A stretch of DNA of 64,000 bases from Chloroflexota bacterium (GTDB lineage Bacteria; Chloroflexota; Anaerolineae; Anaerolineales; UBA4823), in assembly GCA_029265355.1 (NCBI GenBank), contig JAJUJL010000014.1, positions 1 through 64,000 on the forward strand, written 5' to 3'. This document shows positions 35,883 to 42,961 of the stretch, in pieces (positions within the stretch are counted from its first letter, which is position 1; the number at the start of each line of letters is the position of its first letter). The translations under genes and the position numbers were made by a program. The notes under the pieces were generated by a model. That model made no database searches. It was not told where the DNA came from and worked only from the letters and a program-made list of their open reading frames with translations.

Positions 35883-36110
35883 TCATCGCTCAGGCCATGT
35901 TCGGTTTGAGTATCCGAAATCCCGACGGTTGTGGTCGATGTACGCCAGCAAGTCTTCCTTGCGCACGCGCACCGCATTGCCGATCCTCACAGTGGGGATC
36001 TCGCCCTGGCGCATCAATTGGTAGGCGAATGCCCGGCTGATATTGAGCAGGCGCGCCACGTCGTTGCCCTTCAGCAGGCAGATCTCGGTTGTGACATCCT
36101 GGTTTGGCAT
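35883..36110 (-). CDS. excisionase-like helix-turn-helix protein
   Basis: A 75-residue MerR/Xis-type winged HTH. The core reads LLKGNDVARLLNISRAFAYQLMRQGEIPTVRIGNAVRVRKEDLLAYID, the usual excisionase/helix_turn_helix_17 pattern. AAGGAG lies 6 nt before the ATG at 36110. It sits directly upstream of the integrase in the same direction. Its mRNA leader holds two tandem terminator-like hairpins, so its expression may be attenuated. Confidence 0.85.
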   Translation of the reverse strand: MPNQDVTTEICLLKGNDVARLLNISRAFAYQLMRQGEIPTVRIGNAVRVRKEDLLAYIDHNRRDFGYSNRTWPER

Positions 36111-36133
36111 AGCATCTCCTTCCTGGTCATTAA

Positions 36134-36187
36134 GCAAAACGGCCGGCGATCCCATTCCTGTGGGAAATCGCCGGCCGACGTATAAAG
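36134..36187 (-). terminator. leader hairpin 2 upstream of the excisionase
   Basis: On the minus strand GGCCGGCGAT pairs with ATCGCCGGCC around an inner CCCA/TGGG stem, followed by GTTTTGC. Together with its upstream flank CTTTATACGTC it is a near-copy of the element at 36257-36312. Confidence 0.65.
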
Positions 36188-36256
36188 ACAGATGCTGATT
36201 ATTCAGATGACGATAATACTCTATTCGGTTAGATGGGAATGGTCTTCACACCTCCT

Positions 36257-36312
36257 AAAAAAACAAACGCCGGAGAACTCACCCAGTGGGAGTATCCGGC
36301 CAACGTATAAGT
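36257..36312 (-). terminator. leader hairpin 1 upstream of the excisionase
   Basis: On the minus strand CTTATACGTTGGCCGG starts a stem that closes with CCGGCG and is followed by GTTTGTTTTTTT, a strong intrinsic terminator. It is duplicated at 36134-36187. Confidence 0.75.
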
Positions 36313-36334
36313 CACAGATTATTACCTTGGTGAC

Positions 36335-36362
36335 ATTATACCGAAACCATTATGAATATCAA
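36335..36362 (-). promoter_or_regulatory. promoter of the excisionase leader
   Basis: TTGATA (36357-36362) and TATAAT (36335-36340) on the minus strand are separated by 16 bp. The predicted start near 36328 gives a leader of about 220 nt containing both hairpins. Confidence 0.7.
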
Positions 36363-36391
36363 GCGCGAATATCCCGAAATATAGCCAAGTC

Positions 36392-36431
36392 GTACTGTGA
36401 GTCGGTGTTCAATTTGCCGTACTTTGAGTAC
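36392..36431 (+). promoter_or_regulatory. C-box-like operator of the XRE controller
   Basis: Two similar boxes, GTACTGTGAGTC (36392-36403) and GTACTTTGAGTAC (36419-36431), have centres 27 bp apart. The second is a palindrome with a 3-nt centre. They end 10 nt before the XRE start, as expected for an autoregulating restriction controller. Confidence 0.6.
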
Positions 36432-36441
36432 GATTCAACGG

Positions 36442-36684
36442 ATGAAATCACCGAAGGTTAACCTTGCGATTAATTTTGGTAAACGGCTTGTTGAACTGCG
36501 TATGCAGAAAGGTATGACGCAAGAGCGCCTAGCAGAAGCTGCAAATCTATCTGCGGATTTTATCAGCCTTATGGAGAGGGGTATTCGTGCTCCCTCTTTT
36601 GTTACCCTTGAACGCTTGTCTAAAGCATTGGGGGTACCTGTTAATGAATTCTTTGTTTTTAATTCAAAGCCAGATGTTGAATAA
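36442..36684 (+). CDS. XRE-family regulator, probable R-M controller protein
   Basis: An 80-residue single-domain HTH protein. The core is FGKRLVELRMQKGMTQERLAEAANLSADFISLMERGIRAPSFVTLERLSKALG, typical of C proteins that time restriction gene expression. It is 108 bp upstream of the candidate endonuclease in the same direction, and the paired boxes at 36392-36431 lie just before it. The base composition is AT-rich. Start ATG 36442; the ribosome site is weak, as is common for leader-poor C genes. Confidence 0.83.
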   Translation: MKSPKVNLAINFGKRLVELRMQKGMTQERLAEAANLSADFISLMERGIRAPSFVTLERLSKALGVPVNEFFVFNSKPDVE

Positions 36685-36792
36685 TTTGCCATAACAAGTA
36701 CACCTACACTTTCGGGGCCAAAATAGCCTAACATCAATAAGGGTTAACCTACAAAATAAAAAATCAGCATTTCTACATAAAGGGATTCGTTA

Positions 36793-37845
36793 ATGTACCA
36801 TAGCTACGATAATGAACAAAATTATGTTAAACGAATTGCAGATCGTGGTCTATCAATTTACGATCCAATAGATCCAGGTGATCCGGATTACTGGATCCCA
36901 ACACCAGAACTTGAAAGATTACTCAACGAGGGCTTGATTGGATTATCATTGAAGGACCTTCCACTTCGAACCCGATCGAAAGTGGTAAAGCAAGCTGTCT
37001 GCAGAGTACTTGGATATCCATTACCAACATCCTTCAGAAAAACTAAACCACGATTTCCGGGGCAATCATTCGATACATATGTCCAGAAATCTAATAACCT
37101 CCAAATATGGAATGAGGATATCGCACCATCAAGGAGATATGTGATCATCCGATTGAATGCATCTGATGTTATAGAGAAGGTCAAGATAGTCACTGGTGAG
37201 ATGCTCGCTCAATTAGACACTACGGGAACATTAACACAAAAATACCAAGCTCGAATAATTCCAGGGCTGGAGTCGCACGAATTGATAGCCCCATTAGATA
37301 CTGATAATTTATTGCCTATTATCAGTAGAGATTACAAAGTTATGCTTACTGGCATTGATCCGAGCTCACCACCGTCATCCAACGGATTATTACCAATACA
37401 GACGATTTTTGATCTATTAAAGCCATTGTTAGGGCAGACCTTAGTTGATATCGGGCGTGACCAGGATCGTAACAGGGGAGCAGAGCTCCATCGTCGTATT
37501 TGTGAAATTTTGGGATATGGAAATTATCACGATACGGGTCAATTTCCTGATATAAGAAACCAGTTATTAGAAGTTAAACTTCAAACTTCACCCACAATAG
37601 ACCTTGGTCTTGTACTACCAACCAGTATTGAACCCCTTGATTTACCAAGAATTTCTCATATCCAGATACGTCATTGTGACATTAGATATGTTATTTTTTA
37701 TGCTGAAACAGATGGCTCGATTGTAAAATTAACACATCTATACCTCACAACCGGTGAGGCATTTTTTACTAGGTTTTCACAATTCCAAGGTAAAGTTATT
37801 AATCGGAAATTGCAAATACCATTACCGCGAAATTTTTTCGATTGA
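36793..37845 (+). CDS. candidate type II restriction endonuclease
   Basis: A 350-residue protein that I cannot place in a named restriction family. The C-terminal half holds a plausible PD-(D/E)XK site: FPDIRNQLLEVKLQTS with Asp253, Glu260 and Lys262, preceded by the helix GAELHRRICEILGYG. It lies between an XRE controller and a convergent DNA methyltransferase, overlapping the latter by 24 bp, which is the main reason for the call. GC content is low. The recognition site is unknown. An alternative is a non-restriction nuclease acting with the methyltransferase. Confidence 0.7.
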   Translation: MYHSYDNEQNYVKRIADRGLSIYDPIDPGDPDYWIPTPELERLLNEGLIGLSLKDLPLRTRSKVVKQAVCRVLGYPLPTSFRKTKPRFPGQSFDTYVQKSNNLQIWNEDIAPSRRYVIIRLNASDVIEKVKIVTGEMLAQLDTTGTLTQKYQARIIPGLESHELIAPLDTDNLLPIISRDYKVMLTGIDPSSPPSSNGLLPIQTIFDLLKPLLGQTLVDIGRDQDRNRGAELHRRICEILGYGNYHDTGQFPDIRNQLLEVKLQTSPTIDLGLVLPTSIEPLDLPRISHIQIRHCDIRYVIFYAETDGSIVKLTHLYLTTGEAFFTRFSQFQGKVINRKLQIPLPRNFFD

Positions 37846-39549
37846 GAGGCCAAATGCATTCCAAATAAGGCGGTCTAATTCTATTTCCAATTCGTTTGCA
37901 ATTGGGTTTGGGATCAAATTATAAATTTGCTTGGTAACTTCGATAATTTTTTGAGAGCTGGATAGTTTTGGATCGGGAATCGGAAACTTTTCTACATATT
38001 GCGTCATGAAACGCCTTCTTCCAGAGTAAAGCTTATTGTTGAACCTAAAATCATAGAATGATTCAATAAAAGACGAATTTGCTACCGCTAATGCCAGCCA
38101 TAATGATTCATCATTCTCAGGTTTTTCTGAAATAAGCCAGTAACAATCCCCATTTACAATTGCACCACTTAAGTCCATCCAAAATGTAGGTGTACTAGAA
38201 ATGTCTCGAAAAACTATTTTGGGTTTTGCCCACAATGCAGGCTCTTGTGGAACCCATATTTCAAACCAATGTCGTCCAGAGGAAACAAGGTAATCCCGTT
38301 TCTCCAAAATAGACCGATACCGATTTAGATATTTTGCTGTTTTCGGATAGTCCTGCAAATTTATTACAACTCGACTTCCACCCTGATTGAGATGTGTATA
38401 TAGAATTTGATAGTTTCTGTCTACCTCTAAAGCCCTATATTTGCGCGCGATATGGTGAGTAATTAATGGTTTTAAAACCTCCGGCCTTTCATTTTCTGGG
38501 ATTTCTTCCCAGTCTGATCGAATAAATATCTTATCTGCTGTTGTTTTTACACCTACTCGTATCTTTCCAATATCACCGAACGTACAAAACGTAAATTTTT
38601 CAACTTTATCGAGCCATGCCTCGGAGGATTCGTTTGACAATCTCCATAAACCATCTGCTGTTTGATCTATTGCTAATTCCCCATGCTTTACCACAAAAAA
38701 ACTACCATCTGAGGTTTTTATTACTCCATCGAACTTAAGTGCATCAATACAATTCTGACTCTGAAAGGTGAATTTATCACTATCTGTTCTGTAAATTGAT
38801 GTAAACTTCGGAGAACCATTGTTATTATCTCCTTTTTTCCTCTCCAATAATAATACTGCTGGCAATACCGCAGCTTCGAACAATTGTGTATCACCGAAAT
38901 CCCAAACATGAATTACATTAAATTCTTTATTGATTCCATTTCTAACACTTTCTCCCCCTTTGGTTGTCATAAATCTATTTGACACAATAATACCGACAAT
39001 ACCCCCAGGGCACATTACTTTAGAAATTGCAATTATAAAAGCATGATATAAGTCAACCCTTCCAGAAAGATTGAATTGACGAGAAAGTATCTTGGACTCT
39101 TTTGCTCCCATTACTTGGGTTCTAACGTAAGGAGGGTTTGCAATAACTACATCATATTGATTTCCAGGATGGTTGAAAAGACCCAGATAGGTATAACTTA
39201 GAGCCACTTGTAAGAAATCTTCATTTTTCAATTGAACCTGAATACTTGGAAAATGCCCTTCTATTCGCTCCTTTGCATATTGAATGGCATGTGGATCAGT
39301 ATCATATCCAAATATTTGCAGATTTTTGAATCCATGATCGGTAAGCATTTTTACGATAGAAATTAATAATTCACCATCACCAACTGCTGGATCCAGCACT
39401 CGGATTACGTTACTCTTCGTTCGAGACGAAAGATAATTTACGATTTGAGCTGCAACAAAATCTGATAACAAAGTTGGAGTGTAATGGGCGCCAATATTTT
39501 TTCGCTCTTCTAATGCTGCATAACCTTTGGGTACATCATGAATTGCCAT
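37822..39549 (-). CDS. N6-adenine DNA methyltransferase (gamma class, type II)
   Basis: A 575-residue methyltransferase. It starts with GAHYTPTLLSDFVA, has SAM motif I in VLDPAVGDGELLISIV and the catalytic NPPY at 138-141, the order of gamma-class (M.TaqI/Eco57I-like) enzymes. The region after about residue 330 is a target-recognition domain of TaqI-C type. It should protect host DNA at the site cut by the convergent endonuclease. It begins 67 bp after the AbiEi-like gene in the same direction with no promoter seen between, so the two are probably co-transcribed. Confidence 0.9.
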   Translation of the reverse strand: MAIHDVPKGYAALEERKNIGAHYTPTLLSDFVAAQIVNYLSSRTKSNVIRVLDPAVGDGELLISIVKMLTDHGFKNLQIFGYDTDPHAIQYAKERIEGHFPSIQVQLKNEDFLQVALSYTYLGLFNHPGNQYDVVIANPPYVRTQVMGAKESKILSRQFNLSGRVDLYHAFIIAISKVMCPGGIVGIIVSNRFMTTKGGESVRNGINKEFNVIHVWDFGDTQLFEAAVLPAVLLLERKKGDNNNGSPKFTSIYRTDSDKFTFQSQNCIDALKFDGVIKTSDGSFFVVKHGELAIDQTADGLWRLSNESSEAWLDKVEKFTFCTFGDIGKIRVGVKTTADKIFIRSDWEEIPENERPEVLKPLITHHIARKYRALEVDRNYQILYTHLNQGGSRVVINLQDYPKTAKYLNRYRSILEKRDYLVSSGRHWFEIWVPQEPALWAKPKIVFRDISSTPTFWMDLSGAIVNGDCYWLISEKPENDESLWLALAVANSSFIESFYDFRFNNKLYSGRRRFMTQYVEKFPIPDPKLSSSQKIIEVTKQIYNLIPNPIANELEIELDRLIWNAFGLSIEKISR

Positions 39550-39616
39550 TGCGTTCCCTCATTGATCATCTGATTTATTTTCAAACAAGATGCATCTTTG
39601 TAAAGATGTACCTATC

Positions 39617-40225
39617 CTACGCGAGAAGCATCTCTAAATATGGACGTACAACATTCTCAACCCTATTAAGGTTAGCAAAAAATAACAAGGCATCAATATC
39701 GAGGTGTTTGTGCTCTACGTAATCTCGCAATGCCTCTAAGGCCACATCCAAACCAATTTTGTTTCGAAACTTGAAACAATCTGCGATAGTTTTCTCAATC
39801 CCATATATTCTTACTAATATTCCATCAAGCTCATGTTCCTCAATGCTAGCCGAATAGCTTTTCTGAGAAAGCCAGAATATTCTGATAGGTGGATATTCAA
39901 TCCTCGGTTTCTCTGAATTTATTGGAAGGGCGATATAAACATGTTGAGGAATCTGAGTGGTCAATCCATGAAAAGATAAAGCTGATATTAGGCAAATCAC
40001 TCCTTTGGGGATTCTCAAAGCAACTTGAACCAGGTCAAAATACGCACCGGGCTCGGTATCTGCAAGCCGGTATAGACCTCGGCTTTCACGCACGATTGCA
40101 CCCGTTTCACGCATCTGGTAGAGTGTGCGCGGTGCGATCCCCTCATCGATTGCCTGTTGCGTGCGAAGCAAGCCACTGTGGTTGCGGAATGTCTCGATGG
40201 CCTTAGTGTAGGCATTTTCGCTCAT
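39617..40225 (-). CDS. AbiEi-family antitoxin/transcriptional regulator
   Basis: A 202-residue protein with an N-terminal winged HTH (GLLRTQQAIDEGIAPRTLYQM, then ESRGLYRLAD) and a C-terminal AbiEi_4-type domain (EHELDGILVRIYGIEKTIADCFKFRNKIGLDVALEALRDYV). In AbiE type IV systems AbiEi binds inverted repeats before its own gene and antagonises the nucleotidyltransferase AbiEii. No AbiEii follows; the next gene is the methyltransferase. An inverted repeat overlaps its promoter, so autoregulation is plausible. Confidence 0.87.
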   Translation of the reverse strand: MSENAYTKAIETFRNHSGLLRTQQAIDEGIAPRTLYQMRETGAIVRESRGLYRLADTEPGAYFDLVQVALRIPKGVICLISALSFHGLTTQIPQHVYIALPINSEKPRIEYPPIRIFWLSQKSYSASIEEHELDGILVRIYGIEKTIADCFKFRNKIGLDVALEALRDYVEHKHLDIDALLFFANLNRVENVVRPYLEMLLA

Positions 40226-40243
40226 ATCAGCACCCGAATAAAA

Positions 40244-40302
40244 TTAACTGTAATTCCTAATATCTACAGTTAATATTATACATCACTATTCGCGTTTTTC
40301 AA
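40244..40302 (-). promoter_or_regulatory. promoter and inverted-repeat operator of the AbiEi gene
   Basis: On the minus strand TTGAAA (40297-40302) and TATAAT (40275-40280) are spaced by 16 bp. Directly downstream TTAACTGTA (40244-40252) and its inverted copy (40265-40273) form a 9-bp-arm repeat with a 12-bp spacer, the expected place for AbiEi binding. Confidence 0.7.
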
Positions 40303-40379
40303 CAAGCAATTTCCGCGACACTTGCCAGGATTATCGCAAGCTGTCGCCTGCTTCGCTAGGGCTATGATTACACCAATGG

Positions 40380-40660
40380 TGCATACCCCCCTTAAGCCGT
40401 TACCCCGGTTTGCACCAGGTGCAAACCCCTTCACACCAGGGGGTATGAACCAGGCAATCAGGGTTTGCACCAGGGGATCACACCAGCCACAAGGGGGGAA
40501 TACACCAGCATGGAGCGCCTTCTTTTGCTCGTTTCTGGATTGGACTCGCCGGTCACCGCATCCAAATTCATGTAGATTCAGATTCTTCACTCGCCCTGAG
40601 CCTAAGAAGGGCTCGTTCAGAATGACATCGTTTCGGGTGCAATTGGGGTGCAATTCGCAC
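40380..40660. promoter_or_regulatory. GGTGCAA-type repeats, possible integrase arm sites
   Basis: TTTGCACC/GGTGCAAA motifs occur near 40404, 40414 and 40459, and a pair GGGTGCAATTGGGGTGCAA near 40637-40655. The same pair, spaced by one base less, lies near 34519-34537 by the left end. Between them a GTCATTCTGAACGA-type dispersed repeat is visible in reverse at about 40575-40630. No gene is supported in 40226-41227. Confidence 0.45.
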
Positions 40661-40777
40661 AGACACATCATACAAAACACACAAAATGGACTCTCACCAC
40701 CCCCAGATATGCTCCCCAATGCACCTTGCCTCCCCCACCTGTACGGGATGGGCCGTCCAGACTCGCTCCCAGCACGC

Positions 40778-40798
40778 CTTCGGATCAGACGGTTGTGG
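40778..40798 (+). other. putative attR (21-bp direct repeat)
   Basis: An exact copy of 34379-34399 in direct orientation. The flanking bases differ on both sides, so the identity is limited to the 21-bp core. Confidence 0.75.
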
Positions 40799-40855
40799 AG
40801 CAGATTTCTAGCCTGTGAAGGTGGATTTACCTGTCCAGCGAAGCCGCCCGTAGTG

Positions 40856-40967
40856 CTAAGTAAACCGCCGAAAGTTTTTAGAGTAAATCGGCCATCACGT
40901 TGGCGGTTTACTCCAGGGTTTCGCCGGTGCTTGTCAGATTTTTGTAAAAACACTTCCGGCGAAACAC
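40856..40967 (-). repeat. 112-bp two-hairpin dispersed repeat, copy B
   Basis: The reverse complement matches 17372-17483 over its full length, with the same two hairpins. It lies 57 bp outside the island's right end. Confidence 0.75.
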
Positions 40968-41227
40968 CTGGTCTGAATGGCGGAGGGGGGCGGGTCAAGC
41001 ATTAGCCGGGGGCAGTTTGATCTTGTCTCGATGGGTTGTGGCTAATGCTTGACCCCTACAAAGCATGGCTCGATTGGCGAGGGTTTCCTGGGTGATGACT
41101 CTCAGTGACAACTTGCCTGCGCATAAATCGCTGCCCTCGGCGCGGAGAAATTTGCGTAAACCTGCCAGGAATATGTTAAAATAATGACAATTCTTATCAG
41201 GTATTGCGTTCCAGATGCGAGAACGAA

Positions 41228-41887
41228 ATGACCCCTTTTAATTTGGCTCTTTTTCCCCTCAATACGGTGCTCTTTCCAGGTATGCCGCTGCAATTGCACA
41301 TCTTCGAAGAGCGCTACAAGCAGATGATCAACCGCTGCATTCAGCAAGGGCAGCCTTTTGGCGTAGTGCTGATCCGCAAAGGGGTGGAAGCGCATGGCCC
41401 GCTGGCAGAGCCGTATGCCATCGGCACCATGGCGCGCATTTCGCAAGTGCAGAAGCTCTCCCAGGGGCGCATGAATATCCTGAGCGTGGGCGCCGAGCGC
41501 TTTCGGGTGGTGGAGTTCGATTACAACAGCCGGCCTTACCTGGTCGGCTCCGTTGAGCTGTTCCCTCTCCAGGATCAGGAGCGAGTGTTGCAGCCGGCCG
41601 GCGCGCAACTGCGCATGCTGCTCAAGGAATACCTGGAGAACCTGGCGCGGCTCAGCGACATCGTCTTCGACGCCGGCCAGATACCGTCGAGTCCGGTGGA
41701 GCTGAGCTACCTGGCAGCGATTGCGCTGCAAATCCCGGAGAGCAACAAACAGGAGATCCTGGAAGTAGCCAGCGCGCCCGAGTTGGTCGAATTTCTCCTG
41801 GCGAGGCTGCGCCGCGAGCTGGCGTTGCTGGCGGTTTTGGCGGAGAAGCGCAAGAAGAACGCCATCGGCAGCTTCAGCGCCAATTGA
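41228..41887 (+). CDS. LON substrate-binding domain protein
   Basis: A 219-residue stand-alone LON_substr_bdg domain (PUA-like): FNLALFPLNTVLFPGMPLQLHIFEERYKQMI at the N-terminus, then GTMARISQVQKLSQGRMNILSVGAERFRV. There is no ATPase or protease domain, so it is not Lon itself; such proteins are thought to bind substrates or partners, but their role is not established. Start ATG 41228 is chosen for homology; the ribosome site is weak. It is followed by the DUF427 gene after 10 bp. Confidence 0.9.
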   Translation: MTPFNLALFPLNTVLFPGMPLQLHIFEERYKQMINRCIQQGQPFGVVLIRKGVEAHGPLAEPYAIGTMARISQVQKLSQGRMNILSVGAERFRVVEFDYNSRPYLVGSVELFPLQDQERVLQPAGAQLRMLLKEYLENLARLSDIVFDAGQIPSSPVELSYLAAIALQIPESNKQEILEVASAPELVEFLLARLRRELALLAVLAEKRKKNAIGSFSAN

Positions 41888-41897
41888 GGTCAGAGAC

Positions 41898-42392
41898 ATG
41901 AAAGTCCAGCGCATCATCCCCGCGCCCGGTCAAGAATCGGTCTGGGATTACCCACGCCCGCCTCGCCTCGAAAGCACCGGGCGTGAAATCCAGGTGGTGT
42001 TCAACCAGGTGATCATTGCCCGGACCCGGCGCGCTTACCGGGTCTTGGAAACCAGCCACCCGCCGGTCTATTACCTGCCGCCGGCGGATATCCAGATGCA
42101 GTACCTGCGGCCATCGCCGCGCACCAGCTTCTGCGAGTGGAAGGGTCAGGCCTCGTATTACCATGTGGCAGTCGGCGAGCGGCGCGCCGAGAACGCCGCC
42201 TGGTGCTACCCCAGTCCGACGCCGGATTTCACCGCCATTGCCGGTTATGTTGCTTTCTACGCTTCCCTGATGGACGCCTGCACCGTGGACGGCGAGCGGG
42301 TCACGCCCCAGCCGGGCAGGTTCTACGGCGGCTGGATCACAAAAGATGTGGTCGGACCTTTCAAGGGCGAACCGGGGACGATGGGCTGGTAG
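41898..42392 (+). CDS. DUF427 domain protein
   Basis: A 164-residue DUF427 protein. Conserved features include VWDYPRPPRLE, VVFNQVIIARTRRAYRVLETSHPPVYYLPPADI, CEWKGQASYYHVAVG and the C-terminal GGWITKDVVGPFKGEPGTMGW. The function is unknown. It lies 10 bp after the LON-domain gene and upstream of the tRNA-Ala promoters, and probably shares a transcript with the LON gene. Confidence 0.9.
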   Translation: MKVQRIIPAPGQESVWDYPRPPRLESTGREIQVVFNQVIIARTRRAYRVLETSHPPVYYLPPADIQMQYLRPSPRTSFCEWKGQASYYHVAVGERRAENAAWCYPSPTPDFTAIAGYVAFYASLMDACTVDGERVTPQPGRFYGGWITKDVVGPFKGEPGTMGW

Positions 42393-42396
42393 AGGC

Positions 42397-42425
42397 TTGA
42401 CATCCACCCGCCTCGAGGATACAAT
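42397..42425 (+). promoter_or_regulatory. promoter of tRNA-Ala(CGC)
   Basis: TTGACA (42397-42402) and TACAAT (42420-42425) are separated by 17 bp, 11 bp before the tRNA. Confidence 0.8.
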
Positions 42426-42436
42426 TCCTTCGCTCT

Positions 42437-42509
42437 GGGCCTGTAGCGCAGTTGGGAGCGCGCTTCAATCGCACTGAAGAGGTCGAGGGTTCGAATCCCT
42501 CCAGGTCCA
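42437..42509 (+). tRNA. tRNA-Ala (anticodon CGC)
   Basis: A 73-nt cloverleaf with acceptor GGGCCTG/CAGGTCC, including the G3-U70 pair that marks tRNA-Ala. D-arm GCGC/GCGC; anticodon arm CTTCA-ATCGCAC-TGAAG with anticodon CGC; T-arm GAGGG-TTCGAAT-CCCTC; discriminator A. CCA is not encoded. Confidence 0.93.
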
Positions 42510-42513
42510 CTGG

Positions 42514-42542
42514 TTGACGGTTATCGTCAATTCGAGTACAAT
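42514..42542 (+). promoter_or_regulatory. promoter of tRNA-Ala(GGC)
   Basis: TTGACG (42514-42519) and TACAAT (42537-42542) with 17-bp spacing lie in the short gap between the two tRNA genes. Confidence 0.75.
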
Positions 42543-42555
42543 CCTGTACACTTGG

Positions 42556-42628
42556 GGGCCCATAGCGCAGTTGGGAGCGCGTCTCAATGGCATTGAGAAG
42601 GTCGTGGGTTCGAATCCCACTGGGTCCA
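42556..42628 (+). tRNA. tRNA-Ala (anticodon GGC)
   Basis: A 73-nt cloverleaf with acceptor GGGCCCA/TGGGTCC and the G3-U70 alanine determinant. Anticodon arm TCTCA-ATGGCAT-TGAGA with anticodon GGC; T-arm GTGGG-TTCGAAT-CCCAC; discriminator A. It is a close relative of the tRNA just upstream. Confidence 0.93.
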
Positions 42629-42649
42629 CTCCATACTTTATAAGGCGAT

Positions 42650-42912
42650 TGCAGGAGTAGTACGCCATCCTACAGCGAGCCGGGAGAGCGAGGTGTGAGC
42701 CCGGCAGTGTGCAAGTGGAGCACCGGAGAAACATTCCGAGGCCGAACTCGCCTGCAGCGAACAGCACGCCCCGGCGGTGAACGAAGCCAGCGCTTCCTGA
42801 GCTTCCGGCGGGTTTCGCCCGTTAGCGCGATCCGAGCGGCTCGCCTTCTGGCGAGCAAGCAGGGTGGTCCCGCGGATTTCCTCCGTCCCTGTCGGGCGGG
42901 GGATTTTTGTTT
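42650..42912 (+). promoter_or_regulatory. T-box riboswitch (leucine type) of the leuS operon
   Basis: The antiterminator box AGGGTGGTCCCGCGG lies at 42861-42875. The competing terminator is TTTCCTCCGTCC../..GGGCGGGGGA plus TTTTTGTTT (42876-42912). Stem I landmarks are AGCGAGCCGGG and GGTGTGAGCCC. A CUC triplet in CCGAACUCGCC (42747-42749) is the likely leucine specifier, in agreement with leuS downstream. No strong promoter is seen between the tRNA and the leader, so read-through from the tRNA promoters is possible. Confidence 0.88.
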
Positions 42913-42961
42913 ATGCCGGCAGCCCTGGGTGACTGCCGATCCGGTGCGAAGGAGGTGCGAG

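Larger units (their letters stand above)
34379..40798. mobile_element. integrative restriction-modification island
   Basis: A 6.4-kb segment bounded by a perfect 21-bp direct repeat. It carries a tyrosine recombinase next to the left end, an excisionase-like protein, an XRE regulator, a candidate restriction endonuclease, an N6-adenine methyltransferase and an AbiEi-type regulator. The interior from about 36.2 to 40.3 kb is visibly AT-rich against the GC-rich host, indicating horizontal transfer. Repeated GGTGCAA motifs near both ends look like integrase arm sites. Confidence 0.8.

Noticed and set aside
36240-36256. Leader peptide after the AGGAGG in the excisionase leader
   Set aside because: The nearest start codon is only one base from the AGGAGG and the frame would be about six codons; not convincing.
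39550-39616. A missing AbiEii toxin hidden downstream of AbiEi
   Set aside because: The gap is only 67 bp and the next frame is clearly a methyltransferase; no nucleotidyltransferase motif is visible anywhere in the island.
40276-41005. Two long opposing frames in the right end of the island
   Set aside because: They cross att, repeat and arm-site sequence, have no ribosome site or recognisable domain.
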